A stretch of 64,000 nt of DNA from Allium sativum. Taxonomy: Eukaryota; Streptophyta; Magnoliopsida; Asparagales; Amaryllidaceae. Under the pieces are notes generated by a model. That model saw only the letters and a program-made list of their open reading frames with translations. It ran no database searches and was not told the DNA's origin. Location: the NCBI GenBank assembly GCA_030737875.1, contig CM060922.1, forward strand, positions 318,595,456 to 318,659,455, read 5' to 3'. Each line of letters begins with the position of its first letter. Position 1 is the first letter of the stretch. The position numbers and the translations under genes were made by a program. Positions 33,334 to 43,552 of the stretch are shown here, in pieces.

Positions 33334-33713
33334 TTTGATATATCTTGGGATAATCAATTTTGTACTTCCTTATAGGGACTTTTTGAATAATTAAAAATCT
33401 CAATGATTGATTCATGTGTTTGAAATTTATTGAGTCACTGATGTCCATATAAACTGACACATAGATTTTGTAGCGGTCTCCTCATTTCAGATTTTCTCAT
33501 TTAATTCTTTGTTAATATCTTCATTTTCTTTTTCATCTGTCATAGAAACATCTTGAACTTCATCTTCACTAGCATCTTTTTTGACATCAAATTCAGTTGG
33601 TTTCTTGATAAAACAAAACTTATCTAGATATCATAGATGCCTTTTGTTATCATTTCAACTTTATATTTTCTTTTCTTTTTAGACGACCCTGATTCAAATT
33701 TCCTAATGGACAT
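33334..33713 (-). pseudogene. hAT transposase, N-terminal part (left copy)
   Basis: From the ATG at 33713 the minus strand reads MSIRKFESGSSKKKRKYK, a basic region. It continues, through frameshifts, with an acidic Asp/Glu-rich stretch and KIDYPKIYQ just before the target duplication. In zf-MYM hAT proteins this leads straight into the zinc-finger region, which is found at 21283 on the other side of Tat-B. The right-hand copy at 37834-38214 has the same organisation. Confidence 0.8.
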
Positions 33714-34073
33714 GAGAATAATTGTTAATAAAACCTATAAATATAGTGAATACTTAAAATAAGTTGGAAAATTGATTCAGCAAAAATAAAAATGCTATAC
33801 ATTTTTATAGAAATGAATCAATTAAAATCACATATGGTGCTAAAATGCAAATTGTACAAAATCAATTCAACAATGAGTAAGTACTGAAACAAAATTCAAA
33901 ATCCCAATTCTTTCTTCTTCTATTTCATGTCGATTCCAAGGATTTTATCAATCAATCAACCTATGTATATTTTTTTCCTATTTTTCATATTTCATTAAAG
34001 ATTCAAAGCTTAAACATTATATCAGGAATCCCAAATTTATGATTGGAGAAGATAACTGCCTGGAAGTTTCTAA

Positions 34074-34134
<61 letters not shown>

Positions 34135-34521
34135 CATATAAGGTATTCAAATTTAGGAAATAAGAAGAAATCAAGATAAATTTCTCAAATGATAGAATTA
34201 CTCAATTTTGGACTCGTTGATGCTGAAAATGGAAGGCTTAGAAAGTGGAAACCCTTATGTGATGATTGATATTGCTGCCGCCCATCGATCACTGAAACTG
34301 GATGGTTTTGCTTGTTTTCGATTGATTGAACTAAAAGTTTTAAACCCTCGGCCGCGTAATTGAAAACAGCGTATGTTGAACTGAGAAGAAAGCAATTGAT
34401 GTCTGCCGGTCTAGATTTGTCAATTTCTAAAGGGCCTCAAAAAAAGAAAATTTTCGAGGCCCCTCAAAATTTAAAGCCCTAGGCAATGGCCTTAGCAGTC
34501 TTATGCTAAGGCCGACACTAG
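33714..34521 (-). mobile_element. 5' flank and candidate terminus of the hAT transposon
   Basis: Upstream of the transposase start, about 34455-34521 reads (minus strand) CTAGTGTCGGCCTTAGCATA then CTAAGGCCATTGCCTAGGGC and TTGAGGGGCCTCG. A GGCCTTAGC...GCTAAGGCC hairpin next to the edge resembles hAT termini. The opposite terminus near 19070 was not identified with certainty. Confidence 0.45.
34077..34140. repeat. (TA)n microsatellite
   Basis: About 22 uninterrupted TA units followed by CATATACATATATACATATA. Confidence 0.95.
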
Positions 34522-37305
34522 ACTTTCAAAAAGTTCTTGAAATATATATAAATCATCGTTGTGGAGCTTAGTCTTGAATTGAGATGGAACTTTTACTGTC
34601 AAAATTGTAATATTGAGTTGATGTATGCCATCAAGTTTCAATACAATTGGATGTACAACTTGATCGTATGAAATTAAAATGCGTGTTGAAAATAGATTGA
34701 GAATTTCATTTAATCGAAAATAATATTATTACTTTAAAATCTTAGTTCTTCTTCCTGTATAAATGGCACAATAGGCAGGCCGCCACTATTCTTATTCTCG
34801 TGTTACCGTTCATGCATGATTAACATCCTCGATTGCTTCACCTGACCGGAGGCATGATAGGTGATGGTTCAAACTTGTAAAAGTTGCACATTGACAAGAG
34901 GACAAAGTCAACAGTGATGAATGGGGTCACATCAGCTTGAGGTGATGGCAAAGTGGTCAAGAATCAGCCGATTTTTCTGGTTTGGATCTCAATAATGGAG
35001 ACGCTGCAAGGTTCGAGATCGATGGTGTTAGGTCGGGGTCTCATATGGCTTATAGAAAAAGGTGGTGCGACGACCGAAGTGGGACTGTAGCGCGGTGATG
35101 GCTTCGTGAACGGATCGACAATTTGGGTTTGGTTGTGATTTCTGATCCAAGAGGCAGGGTAACTATATAAGGTAATTAGTTCAAATAATTATTATTTAAA
35201 CTAATTAATCGTTTAAATAATCGACAAACTTATTCACATGATACTTTTTGCATATGAGTTCGGACTTAGACGTCGTTTCTTGCATTGGACTCATAATGGC
35301 AAGTTCTACGCTTTGGCATTGATTTGGATTCATTTGACTACGATGAGTGGCATTATCTCTCACTAAACTGTAGTTGTTAGTATAATATATCATTGACATT
35401 TATATGTGATTTCTAATTATAAAGTCGGAACTTCTAGAATAGTTTAATCTAGTAATTAAAAAAATTCAAAAGATAAAAAGTCATATAAGTAGTTTTAACG
35501 TAAATACCACATTTATCTATTTATGCACTATTTTGGTCACAATACTAGATTAACACTGCTTTGACACTTACTCCATTATGATTGCTATAGATAGGTTCGA
35601 TTTAATTTATTGATACTATTATGGATGCTTATGTGTTAGTTTAGGAATTTTTATGACTCTTGGTTGCATGGTTGAATTGCTTGCTTAGTTTAGTTTAAAA
35701 CGTCATTGATAAGCGATCTTGGATTACGGAAATCTTCTTCGCTTTAGTTTGAGTGCTTGTCGGTTAAACACTTTGGTTGGTGTATATTAATTGAGTAAAC
35801 GAAGATGATAATTCGAACAGATAAGATAAACTCGTGAAGGAGCTTCAGATTGCATGGGTGGTTTCGATGTTGGAACAACACTAAAGCTTGACGATGAATT
35901 TAAGATGGAACGACACTATAGCTTGGTGACTAATCTGAATACAGGGGATGGAATTGATGACGAGGTTGGATCCTACGACAAATTTCAGATGTTTTCACTT
36001 GATGTGTATTTAACTACTTTTGGTTAAATATATGATTAGAGTGGCCATTATCAATTGAGATTAATGATTGAGAATTGATGTGAATGATCGTGCAGCTTCG
36101 AGTAGGATATGATGGTTCGTCCAACTGTGGTTTTAACAAGATGCTTTTCGACTAGTGTTTTTGGCATGTTGCAAGGATGTGGTGTTTGGTTCATCATCCG
36201 ACGATGGAAATTCTATAATGAGAAACATTGGGTTCGATGATAGATGATGATATTACAAGATGTCTAATAGTGAGGATGGATCTACGTGAAGCAACAAGAG
36301 AGGGGTAGGGAAAAATGATTGCGCTTGATGACAAGTTGGTCATTTATTCCTAGCTCGGTTGGGCTTGATGAAAAGTTGTTTCTCTATATTTGGTCCCAAC
36401 CAAGAAGACTCTAAGATGGGGATCATGAGGGTAGTTCCGGAGATAGACTCTGTTGCGGTGACATCTGCAAACGGATTATTGACACGTACGATTTTAGCAT
36501 TTACTCAAGAAGAAGAGGTAGTAGGTGTGATTTCCATTTGGACTAAGTTGGGTTTTCCCTGCTTCCATGTTGGGATAATTATGACATTTACCTAAGCTAA
36601 GTTAGATCCTTATCTTAGGGGCGTACAAGTTGGTACAACCTAGGTCCTGGCCGATTGGGTGGCATGTATTCGAGTATCATTGAAACTGAGCATCATTGTA
36701 TATTCAGTGCATTGAGTGAGTGAATGTGAGGATGAGTGATGGATGTTATGTTTTGTCATTTGTTACCTTAGGGATCTCATGTGATATCAGTATTATTGAT
36801 TTTTTTATTCGAACACCGCTAGTTTTCTAATGTATGATACACCCGTAATGATTCTAAGAAAATAGTATATATTTTTATATGTGTGTTGGTCTGTGGATGC
36901 ACGACATGTCATGTATGATTTTTCATACCCTTCGTGCCATATATTATTAAGACTTTTATTGTACTTTTAAAAAAATTCGCTCAAACCAAACTATTGTCCG
37001 ATCTAAGATTTCGTGTTTCCCCTTATTGCCTTAGATGCTCATCAAGGATGTCGATGAGCAGGCATGATAATAGGTATGAGCATTATTGGAGCTGTGTAGG
37101 TGGAATAGCAGGATATGACGTCTTCTTGTATTATCATTTTTTTGTTCCATTATGTGACAATGTAGAGCCTTGAAAATGTTATATATTCTTATTAGAGCAA
37201 GATTACTAGTCGAGTTTATTTATCACTTATACAAACTCTATTAATGCCCTCGTGCTTTGATTATGTAGTTCATATAGTTATTATTGTCTTGCCTATTTTA
37301 TATCA

Positions 37306-37372
<67 letters not shown>

Positions 37373-37599
37373 GTTGTCTGATGTGCTAAGAGATTACGAT
37401 GGGTTATGTAATTGTGTTTAAGTCTGTGACATTGTGTTTTCTTCTTTATTTCTCTTCTCTTTTTATTTCTTCTTTTACTTTCTACTTATCTTCTTTTCTT
37501 CTATTTCTTTCTTTCAACAACCGCTCTACACTGACTATATGCTTGTATACTGCATGTTTTGGTTAATGAAACACTGGTGGTGTATGGTGGTCATCGATT
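34522..37599. other. Unassigned spacer at the centre of the inverted duplication
   Basis: AT-rich DNA without recognisable transposon proteins on either strand. The open frames at 36359-36595 and 36934-37173 match nothing I know. A stretch such as 36660-37190 has the look of gypsy LTR sequence, but no LTR edge is visible. A polypyrimidine run lies at 37438-37518. Confidence 0.4.
37306..37371. repeat. (ATT)n microsatellite
   Basis: About 21 uninterrupted ATT units. Confidence 0.95.
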
Positions 37600-37833
37600 G
37601 ATAAAATCCTTGAAATCAAAATGAAATAGAAAAGAAAAAAGAAATGGGATTTTGAAGTTTGTTTCAGTACTTACTCATTGTTGAATTGATTTTTTACAGG
37701 TTGCATTTTAGCACCATACGTGAATTTAATTGATTCATTTCTATAAAATGTATAGCATTTTTATTTTTATTGAATCAATTTTCCAACTTATTTTATGTAT
37801 TTATATTTACATGATGTATTAACAATTATTCTC

Positions 37834-38214
37834 ATGTCCAGTTTAAAATTTGAATCAGGGTCATCTAAAAGGAAAAGAAAACTTAAAGCTGAAAATGATG
37901 ATAAAAGGCAACTATGATATCTAGATAAGCTTTTTTATCAAGAAACCATATGAATTTATTGTCAAAAACGAAGCTAGTGAAGATGAAGTTGAAGATGTTT
38001 CTATGATAGATGAAAAAGAAAAAGAAGATATTAACGAATATTTAAATGAGAAAATCTAAAATAAGGAGGTCGTTAAAGAATCCATGTGCCTGTTTATATG
38101 GACATTAGTGACTCGATAAGTTGGAAACACATGAATCAATCACTTATATATTTAATTATTCAAAAAGTTCCCTATAAGGGAGAACAAAATTGATTATCCT
38201 AAAGATATATCAAA
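37834..38214 (+). pseudogene. hAT transposase, N-terminal part (right copy)
   Basis: The ATG at 37834 corresponds to 33713 in the left arm. KNEASEDEVEDVSMIDEKEK is clearer here than in the left arm, and IDYPKDISNR is read in frame just before the LTR edge. Stops break the frame. No central or C-terminal hAT part follows on this side, so the copy is a fragment. Confidence 0.8.
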
Positions 38215-38349
38215 TAGGATGTTGACGCAAAAAATGGTCGTCAACGCCCGTGATTTCCACGTGAGTGAAAATAAACGTCCAGTAGTGGAAAATGAGTAAG
38301 TAGTAATGTAGTGTGCAGGGGAAAAGCGCAAGTAGATAATCACACAGAG

Positions 38350-38388
38350 TTTATAGTGGTTCGGCCCATCGTGTACTACGTCCACTTT
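38350..38388 (-). promoter_or_regulatory. Conserved stem-loop, Tat-B' LTR
   Basis: On the minus strand: GTGGACGTAGTACACGATGG then GCCGAACCACTATAAAC. Outer GTGG/CCAC pairing is kept; the inner helix is weakened. Confidence 0.5.
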
Positions 38389-38760
38389 GATTGTTTTAGC
38401 TCCTTTATTATGCCATTTGTACTAGTTACAACATTGAATCGGAGTATTTCCGAGTACACATGAGTTTAAATGACTTTTAGGATACAAATAGGATGGTGAA
38501 GCTTTCACATGGCAAGGAGATCCAAAGATGGCTTCTTTTTCTTCTCCCTGGATGCCAAAACAGTCCAAAGATGATCAAGAGCTCAAGAATATGGTTAAAC
38601 GTTCGAAAATATGTTCATGTGTCCAAGAATATATGTCCTCTTCTCCTATGGATGAAGGTAGATGATTGGGAGGATTTGGAAAGAATATCTTCTTCTTAGG
38701 AAGCCATTAGAGCTTGGAGGAGAGCTTGAACCAACCCTTTTCACATTGGAAATGAAGGGT

Positions 38761-38770
38761 TATTTATAAG
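38761..38770 (-). promoter_or_regulatory. TATA box, Tat-B' LTR
   Basis: The minus strand reads CTTATAAATAACCC, the counterpart of CTATAAATACCCC. Confidence 0.6.
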
Positions 38771-38829
38771 GATGGCTTGGTAGTGGAGTAGGAGAAAAGT
38801 TGGTGGGAGTGGCAGAAATTTGTATCTCG

Positions 38830-39010
38830 TATGCGCACTCTCAGAAGATTTCATATACCCCTATGGATGTGAATTCACATCCTGAGGGATGAGAGTTTCA
38901 CATCTGATGTGATGCGAGACATCACATCCCGATACAAATTCGCATCCCACGTGTGGATATGAAGGAATGCGATATCACATCCCACGAGGGGATAGAAATT
39001 CGCATTATAT
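38830..39010. repeat. Palindrome array, Tat-B' LTR
   Basis: Units such as GGATGTGAATTCACATCC, GGGATGAGAGTTTCACATC, CGATACAAATTCGCATCCC and GGAATGCGATATCACATCCC. GGATGTGAATTCACATCC is itself a perfect palindrome although it has lost the CpG on both sides. Confidence 0.85.
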
Positions 39011-39271
39011 AGGGAAGGTTTGAGGTTCATGCTGCTCTGGCCTCCGGGGAACTACAATGCTAGATTGTGAGCTGATGGTGAGGCCAGAGACTATTCTTGG
39101 GACATTGGTCCCATGTCGAATGGTTCAGTCGAGCTGGATCTAATATTGTTGCTTTTTTTTAGGCTTGGGCTCTGGATGTCTTGGCCACGCTTTTTGTTGT
39201 TGGTCCACGCGACGGCCGAGTCGTATGGTATTAAATCCTTCTTAGTAACCGGCCCAAAAAGCCGATTAACA

Positions 39272-39288
39272 CTGGCCCCCCAAAGGAT
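39272..39288 (-). promoter_or_regulatory. Polypurine tract of Tat-B'
   Basis: The minus strand reads CTTTGGGGGGCCAG immediately before the LTR start. Confidence 0.7.
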
Positions 39289-40720
39289 GTCTTGCGATAG
39301 CATGACATGCTTTGAAATGACCTAGGTATCCTTACTGATCAGGGAAATCTTTAAGGCATGTCGGATGACTTGGAGTTCCGGCATTGTTGAGAATCCTGGT
39401 TTCACGGACTGGAATCCTATGACGTCATTCGAACGAGCATTTGTTACTTATAGACTCAAGAATTTAAGCGTCAGTCATCGACTCACGTTTACGCCAAAAC
39501 GTAAATGAGTCATTGTCGACATAGGCAATCATTCACACTCACACGTTTGCGCATGGCTTTGTGCGACGTGACCGGAGTTGGAAATAAATAACAAAACATG
39601 TAAATGCGTCGTCGACTTACAACTACGTAAGTTGGTTTTCGAGAACTATAATGAACTGTGAACCCAAGGCTCGACATAAGTTTCGAGTTGTTTGGATTTT
39701 GTATACGTATGGTTGGTTAGCGAATCGAATTGGTTTCGATAGCCGTTATTTTGAAAACTTGTACGCGTGGTCATAGCCAGAGTCTCCAGTCATGAATTTA
39801 ACGAAATTGGAAACACGATCCCTGATCCTCTTTTTCCTCTCCTCCCTCTTTTCTTTCTTTTATCATTTTTGGTAGGATTCGAAATTTCGTTTCCCGAAGG
39901 GTCACAAATTCTCGCATCTCGGTGGGATACGAAATTTTTGTATACTGAAGAGATGCGAATTTTGTATCCTTAAGGGATGCAAAATTTTGCAGTCTCTTTG
40001 ACTTCTCTCCCCTGAATAAAATCTCGGACTCGAAGGCACTCCCCTCCCACCTGACATAACTCCGCCCACCCTAAAATTCAAGAGCTCTTGCGAAAAAGAA
40101 CTATAAGCATAAACCGTCCTCCCTCAGCGATCACGATTTCACACAGGCGGGTTTGACTCCATGATAATCTTAGGTAGCGATTTCGAGTATCGAGATTGTT
40201 AGAGGGATGTCTCCAAGGTTGGATCGGGTCAGATGTGGTTGGGTGCTCGGGGACATGAGCTCATGTGCTCAGGAGGATCAAAGGAAGAGGAGGAAAGGAG
40301 GGAGAAGAGAGGACACAGGAAAGAGATGAAGAGGATGGTGGCTAGAAATTGGGGATTTCGTACCTCGTGGTCTTCATGGGGATATGATGATTTTCGAATC
40401 CCAGAGGGGCCAGGTAGGGATGTGAGATTCCTCGACCTCCAAGATACGAGAGTTGTATCCCCTAGGATATAGAAACTTTCATATCCCCAACCGGCATTGA
40501 GAGATAAAAAATTTCCGATAACAAGGGATACAACCTTGGTATCGCAAAGTCCTGGATACGAATTTTTAGAGAAAAGGGAGTGTGAGACTGTGTTGGCGTG
40601 GGATACGAAATCGTTGGGTCTTGAGGATGCTAAGACAAATCTTCGAGGCTTTGTTGACTTCGAGTCTCCACGATAGTGTCGTACCCCGCTATTTCTACAG
40701 AGAGTTCGAATCTTGAGCGA
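39289..40720 (-). other. Tat-B' tail with two palindrome clusters
   Basis: Collinear with 30860-32320 in reverse. Palindrome units are seen at 39875-39990 (GGGATACGAAATTTTTGTAT, AAGGGATGCAAAATTTTGC) and 40375-40620 (AAGATACGAGAGTTGTATCC, GGGATACGAAATCG). No coding sequence is retained. Confidence 0.75.
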
Positions 40721-40724
40721 CTTA

Positions 40725-40925
40725 TCGGTAGACTTGCATCATTATCATGGCGTTATGTGGTCGGACCAGACTCGTGATGAGTTGATGCACATAGGATTAG
40801 AGCACAAACTCAGACCCACTCGAATCTCCGGTGACTCGTCAGCAAACTTACATTATTATCGAGGCGTTACATGGTCGGACTGGACTCGTGATGAGTTAAT
40901 GCACATAGGAACAGAACACAACCTC
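40725..40925. repeat. Local tandem duplication at the outer edge of the right arm
   Basis: GCATCATTATCATGGCGTTATGTGGTCGGACC...GATGCACATAGGA (40737-40796) is repeated with changes at 40848-40911 (CATTATTATCGAGGCGTTACATGGTCGGACTGG...ATGCACATAGGA). The left arm has only one copy. Confidence 0.85.
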
Positions 40926-41089
40926 GTTACGTTTGTAGTGTGTCATCTGTGAATGGAGTGTAGCTACGATCAATCCCCCAATCTTTGTTCTTGTAACCCC
41001 TACCATCATTCATGATCTATCGCACCATGACAATCAAATCGAGATTGATGAAGATAACAAGATCTGAGCCATCGGCTCATTGAGCCCCC

Positions 41090-41802
41090 TGCCCTCGTAC
41101 CTGGCAACGTCGCCTGGGCCGCCGTCTAAGCGGTATTTCCTTGTCCCCGGTTGTCTCGAACAATCACAGGATGCACAGGTAGAACCACAGGAGCATGGGT
41201 GGATCTGAAAGTATTGCAGTTAGCTGGAGGAGGAGGATTTCGGGTAGGCAGAACGTTGGGCTCGATGGGACCTGGCTCGAAAATGTCGAGCTGAGCCAGT
41301 TCGGTCTTGTCGACCTAAGTTTGGAGCCTTCCAAAGCGTAAATATCACACATTTTCTAGCCTTTTGAGTGGGTACCGCTGTTGTGACTGGTTCTCACTCC
41401 TCTCATATGATGATGAGCCCTCTGCATTCTGATCTTGTAGTGGAGAAGTAGCATGCTAGTTCCTGAACTCTTCCTACTGTCTCGTTGTTTGATTTATTTC
41501 TTACCTAATTGCAGTAATCTCCCACGCCTAAGCATTCAATGCTTCCGTCGTTTCCCAAAGTTGGTTCATCAACAGGGTTAAATCATCAAGAGTAGCGAAT
41601 GCCAATAAGGGAGCTTGGTCATTTGGAGAAGGGGTTGCATGAGGGTTCGTAGTCAGTTGCGCCCCGACCTCGGTCAATATCGACCCGGGAAGTGTCAACC
41701 CGACCCGAGTCGAGGGATAGGGAAGAGGCTATGTTCGATGGTGAGGCAGGATTTGGCTGTTGTTGCTATTTTCTAGAAGTGCGTGCAAAAGACTTGGTAA
41801 CC
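41090..41802 (-). pseudogene. Tat-C gag, N-terminal fragment
   Basis: The minus-strand ATG near 41802 opens MVTKSFARTSRK, and the frame (with stops) runs to LAFATLDDLTLLMNQLWET and TEALNA, a helical N-terminal gag segment seen in Tat elements. It ends where the Tat-B' material begins (about 41060). The capsid domain is missing. Confidence 0.55.
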
Positions 41803-41894
41803 ATTGTTGCTGAAGATGAGGAAAACTAGGATTTTGTCTTGGACTTGGTGGTCTAAAAGTTGATCAAAACCCTTAAACACCAAGAATTGAGAAT

Positions 41895-41914
41895 TCTCAG
41901 TGAAAGCACTAAAG
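41895..41914 (-). promoter_or_regulatory. Primer-binding site of Tat-C
   Basis: The minus strand reads CTTTAGTGCTTTCACTGAGA directly after the LTR end GATGTCAACA. TTGGTGCTTTCATTGAGAG-type PBSs occur in Tat/Ogre-like plant elements. It differs from the PBS of Tat-B and Tat-E. Confidence 0.55.
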
Positions 41915-42623
41915 TGTTGACATCAAAAAGTGGCAAAACACCAAAATAGATAGAATATAGAGAATGAAATGAAGAAATATAAATGAAAATGAGAGGAAAT
42001 GCAATCACACACAAATTTATAGTGGTTCAGCGTTAACGAGCCTACGTCCACTTTATGATCTCTTGATTATCCAAAAACATTGAGTACAAATGATGGTTTA
42101 ATGGCTAAACCCGAGTACAATGCAGTAACGATAGATAAAATGACAAGAGAGTGGCCAAAGGTCCTTTTTTCGATGTTTTGGTGGGCTATTTATAGATGCT
42201 AACATTTTCGAGTCGACTAGGACACGTGACATCCATCTCGGGATTGTAGATATAACTGAAGAAGATTTCTTCTCGTGTGAAATGACACGGCTAGATATAG
42301 ACAAGTGGCGGATGATCCAGAGTTCTACGGATAGAAGAAGCAGTCAGATTGGAGCAGGAGCAAGTCAAAGCGGAGATATTTTGCAAGGAAGGATGGAGCT
42401 TGAGTTGATGATCGACCCCAGGCTTGTTCGAGTCGGGCATGTTCCCTTTTGGTCATTACGTGTTTATCCTCTGGGTTGGGTCGACATGCTCCTAGTCAAC
42501 ACAAGGTCACTTCAAATCGAGGCCCATGCCGACCTGAACTGGTCTCACCGAGGTGATAGGATCTAGAGTTATATTGGGATTCTATATTTGACCTAGTCGA
42601 GCCCAGTGTTGATCGAACCGACA
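41915..42623 (-). mobile_element. Tat-C 5' LTR
   Basis: The end (GTCAACA, minus strand, at 41915) is well supported by the adjacent PBS and by the stem-loop at 42016-42054. The start at 42623 (TGTCGGTTCG) is a best guess. A TATA box (CTATAAATAGC) lies at 42187-42197. The U3 part carries scattered GTCGACC and TCGAGCC motifs. Confidence 0.55.
42016..42054 (-). promoter_or_regulatory. Conserved stem-loop, Tat-C LTR
   Basis: On the minus strand: GTGGACGTAGGCTCGTTAAC then GCTGAACCACTATAAAT, with GTGG/CCAC pairing. Confidence 0.55.
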
Positions 42624-43089
42624 TGATGGCCTCTCATGATGATTTTGCTTGATTTTACGATATGTGTATGGTCTTGAAGACCTTGCCAAATGGATGGTCA
42701 ACAATTACCGACTTGCCTACATGAGCGCACAACATTGGATCAGCACCTCAGAGCTTGGCATCAATCCACCACCTCAAGTCTTTGCAAAGATACAAACCTT
42801 GTGATGCGATTCGTCTTCACAGGTTAACTAGAGTCTTAAACCAATGACAAGGCCGAGTATAAATAACACGTGACGCTCATTAACTTCAGTGTCCAACTCC
42901 ATTCCTTGGTCTTCGAACTTGGGGGGAACTTACCAGTAGAGTAAGCATGATATCGACCGCTTTCTTAGCTAACTCCATCTATAAAATTGGATCTAAGTAT
43001 AAAACTAATGAACTAATGACGCCCCTAACTCTAACCCGAACGAAACGACTAGAGAGTATAAAGGATGAAACAACGACGTCCACCTCCGA
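42624..43089. other. Unassigned DNA between Tat-C and the Tat-D antisense ORF
   Basis: No coding signal recognised; probably internal Tat-D sequence beyond the end of its antisense ORF. Confidence 0.35.
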
Positions 43090-43300
43090 CTCTTCATGAC
43101 TTGGAACCAATGACCGTAAGGGGTTCCAAGAGCGGAGTCATTGAACTTGAACTTTGCATGACTCAAGACCAACGTCCGAAAGGAAGTCTTAAGAACAGAG
43201 TTCATACATTTAGATTCCAAGTGACTCAAGATCAGCGACCAAAAGGATATCTCGAGAATGGAACTAGTTTCACACGACTTGGGTATCTCAAAAGCGAAGC
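43090..43300. repeat. Three to four tandem copies of a ~60-bp unit, Tat-D
   Basis: The core CATGACTYRRGACCAAYGWCCG plus AAAGGNNTYY is repeated at about 43095, 43158 and 43222, with a partial copy at 43272. The open frame 43065-43547 runs through it and is repeat-derived. Confidence 0.75.
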
Positions 43301-43552
43301 TATAAACAATATTGGTTTAGGTGTAACGACAAGTACATTTATGCAAGTACAAAAATCAGAATGTGTAAACAAAAGTTCGAACACTATGCGATGTAAGAAA
43401 AAATTGACCAACTTTCATTCACAAAACAAAATACAATTATATTTTCTTTCTAACAATGTGATGTATATGAAAAACCACATCATGCCTCTAAAAGCGAGGG
43501 TTGTACTCGCGTATCCTATCGGCCCGCATAACCAAAATAATGTTTAAAACGA

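Larger units (their letters stand above)
30760..33955. repeat. Left arm of a 3.2-kb inverted duplication
   Basis: This arm contains the Tat-B tail, PPT, 3' LTR and the 5' part of the hAT gene. It pairs as an inverted repeat with 37600-40820. Examples: GAGACTCGAAGTCAACAAAGCCTCG (30901) and its reverse complement near 40645-40670; CATAGGATTCCAGTCC (32184) and near 39408-39423. Both arms share the same retrotransposon/hAT junction. Confidence 0.9.
38220..39271 (-). mobile_element. Tat-B' LTR (inverted copy)
   Basis: On the minus strand it starts TGTTAATCGGCTTTTTGGGC at 39271 and ends TTGCGTCAACA at 38220. The hAT bases next to it (TAGGA at 38215-38219, reverse complement TCCTA) correspond to the GTCTA target duplication of Tat-B with two differences. 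It retains a good TATA box (38761-38770) and a stem-loop. Confidence 0.88.
37600..40820. repeat. Right arm of the 3.2-kb inverted duplication
   Basis: Reverse complement of 30760-33955 with moderate divergence (substitutions and small indels along its length). The inner edge is near GATTTTATCAATCGATGACC (37598) and the outer edge near 40820, where a short tandem duplication begins. Confidence 0.9.

Noticed and set aside
36359..36595. A 78-codon frame in the central spacer.
   Set aside because: No domain, no neighbours with coding character, and average length for chance frames in this DNA.
38220..39271. The inverted LTR could be a second, independent Tat insertion.
   Set aside because: The same hAT codon, the same relative orientation, and matching tail and hAT flank on both sides make an inverted duplication far more likely.
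38220..42623. Tat-B' and Tat-C LTRs as the two LTRs of one element.
   Set aside because: Both are on the minus strand, but their sequences and expected PBS differ, and the internal DNA changes type at about 41060.
43065..43547. A 160-codon frame on the plus strand.
   Set aside because: It runs through the 60-bp tandem repeat and is not conserved at 24600-24790 or 26080-26210.
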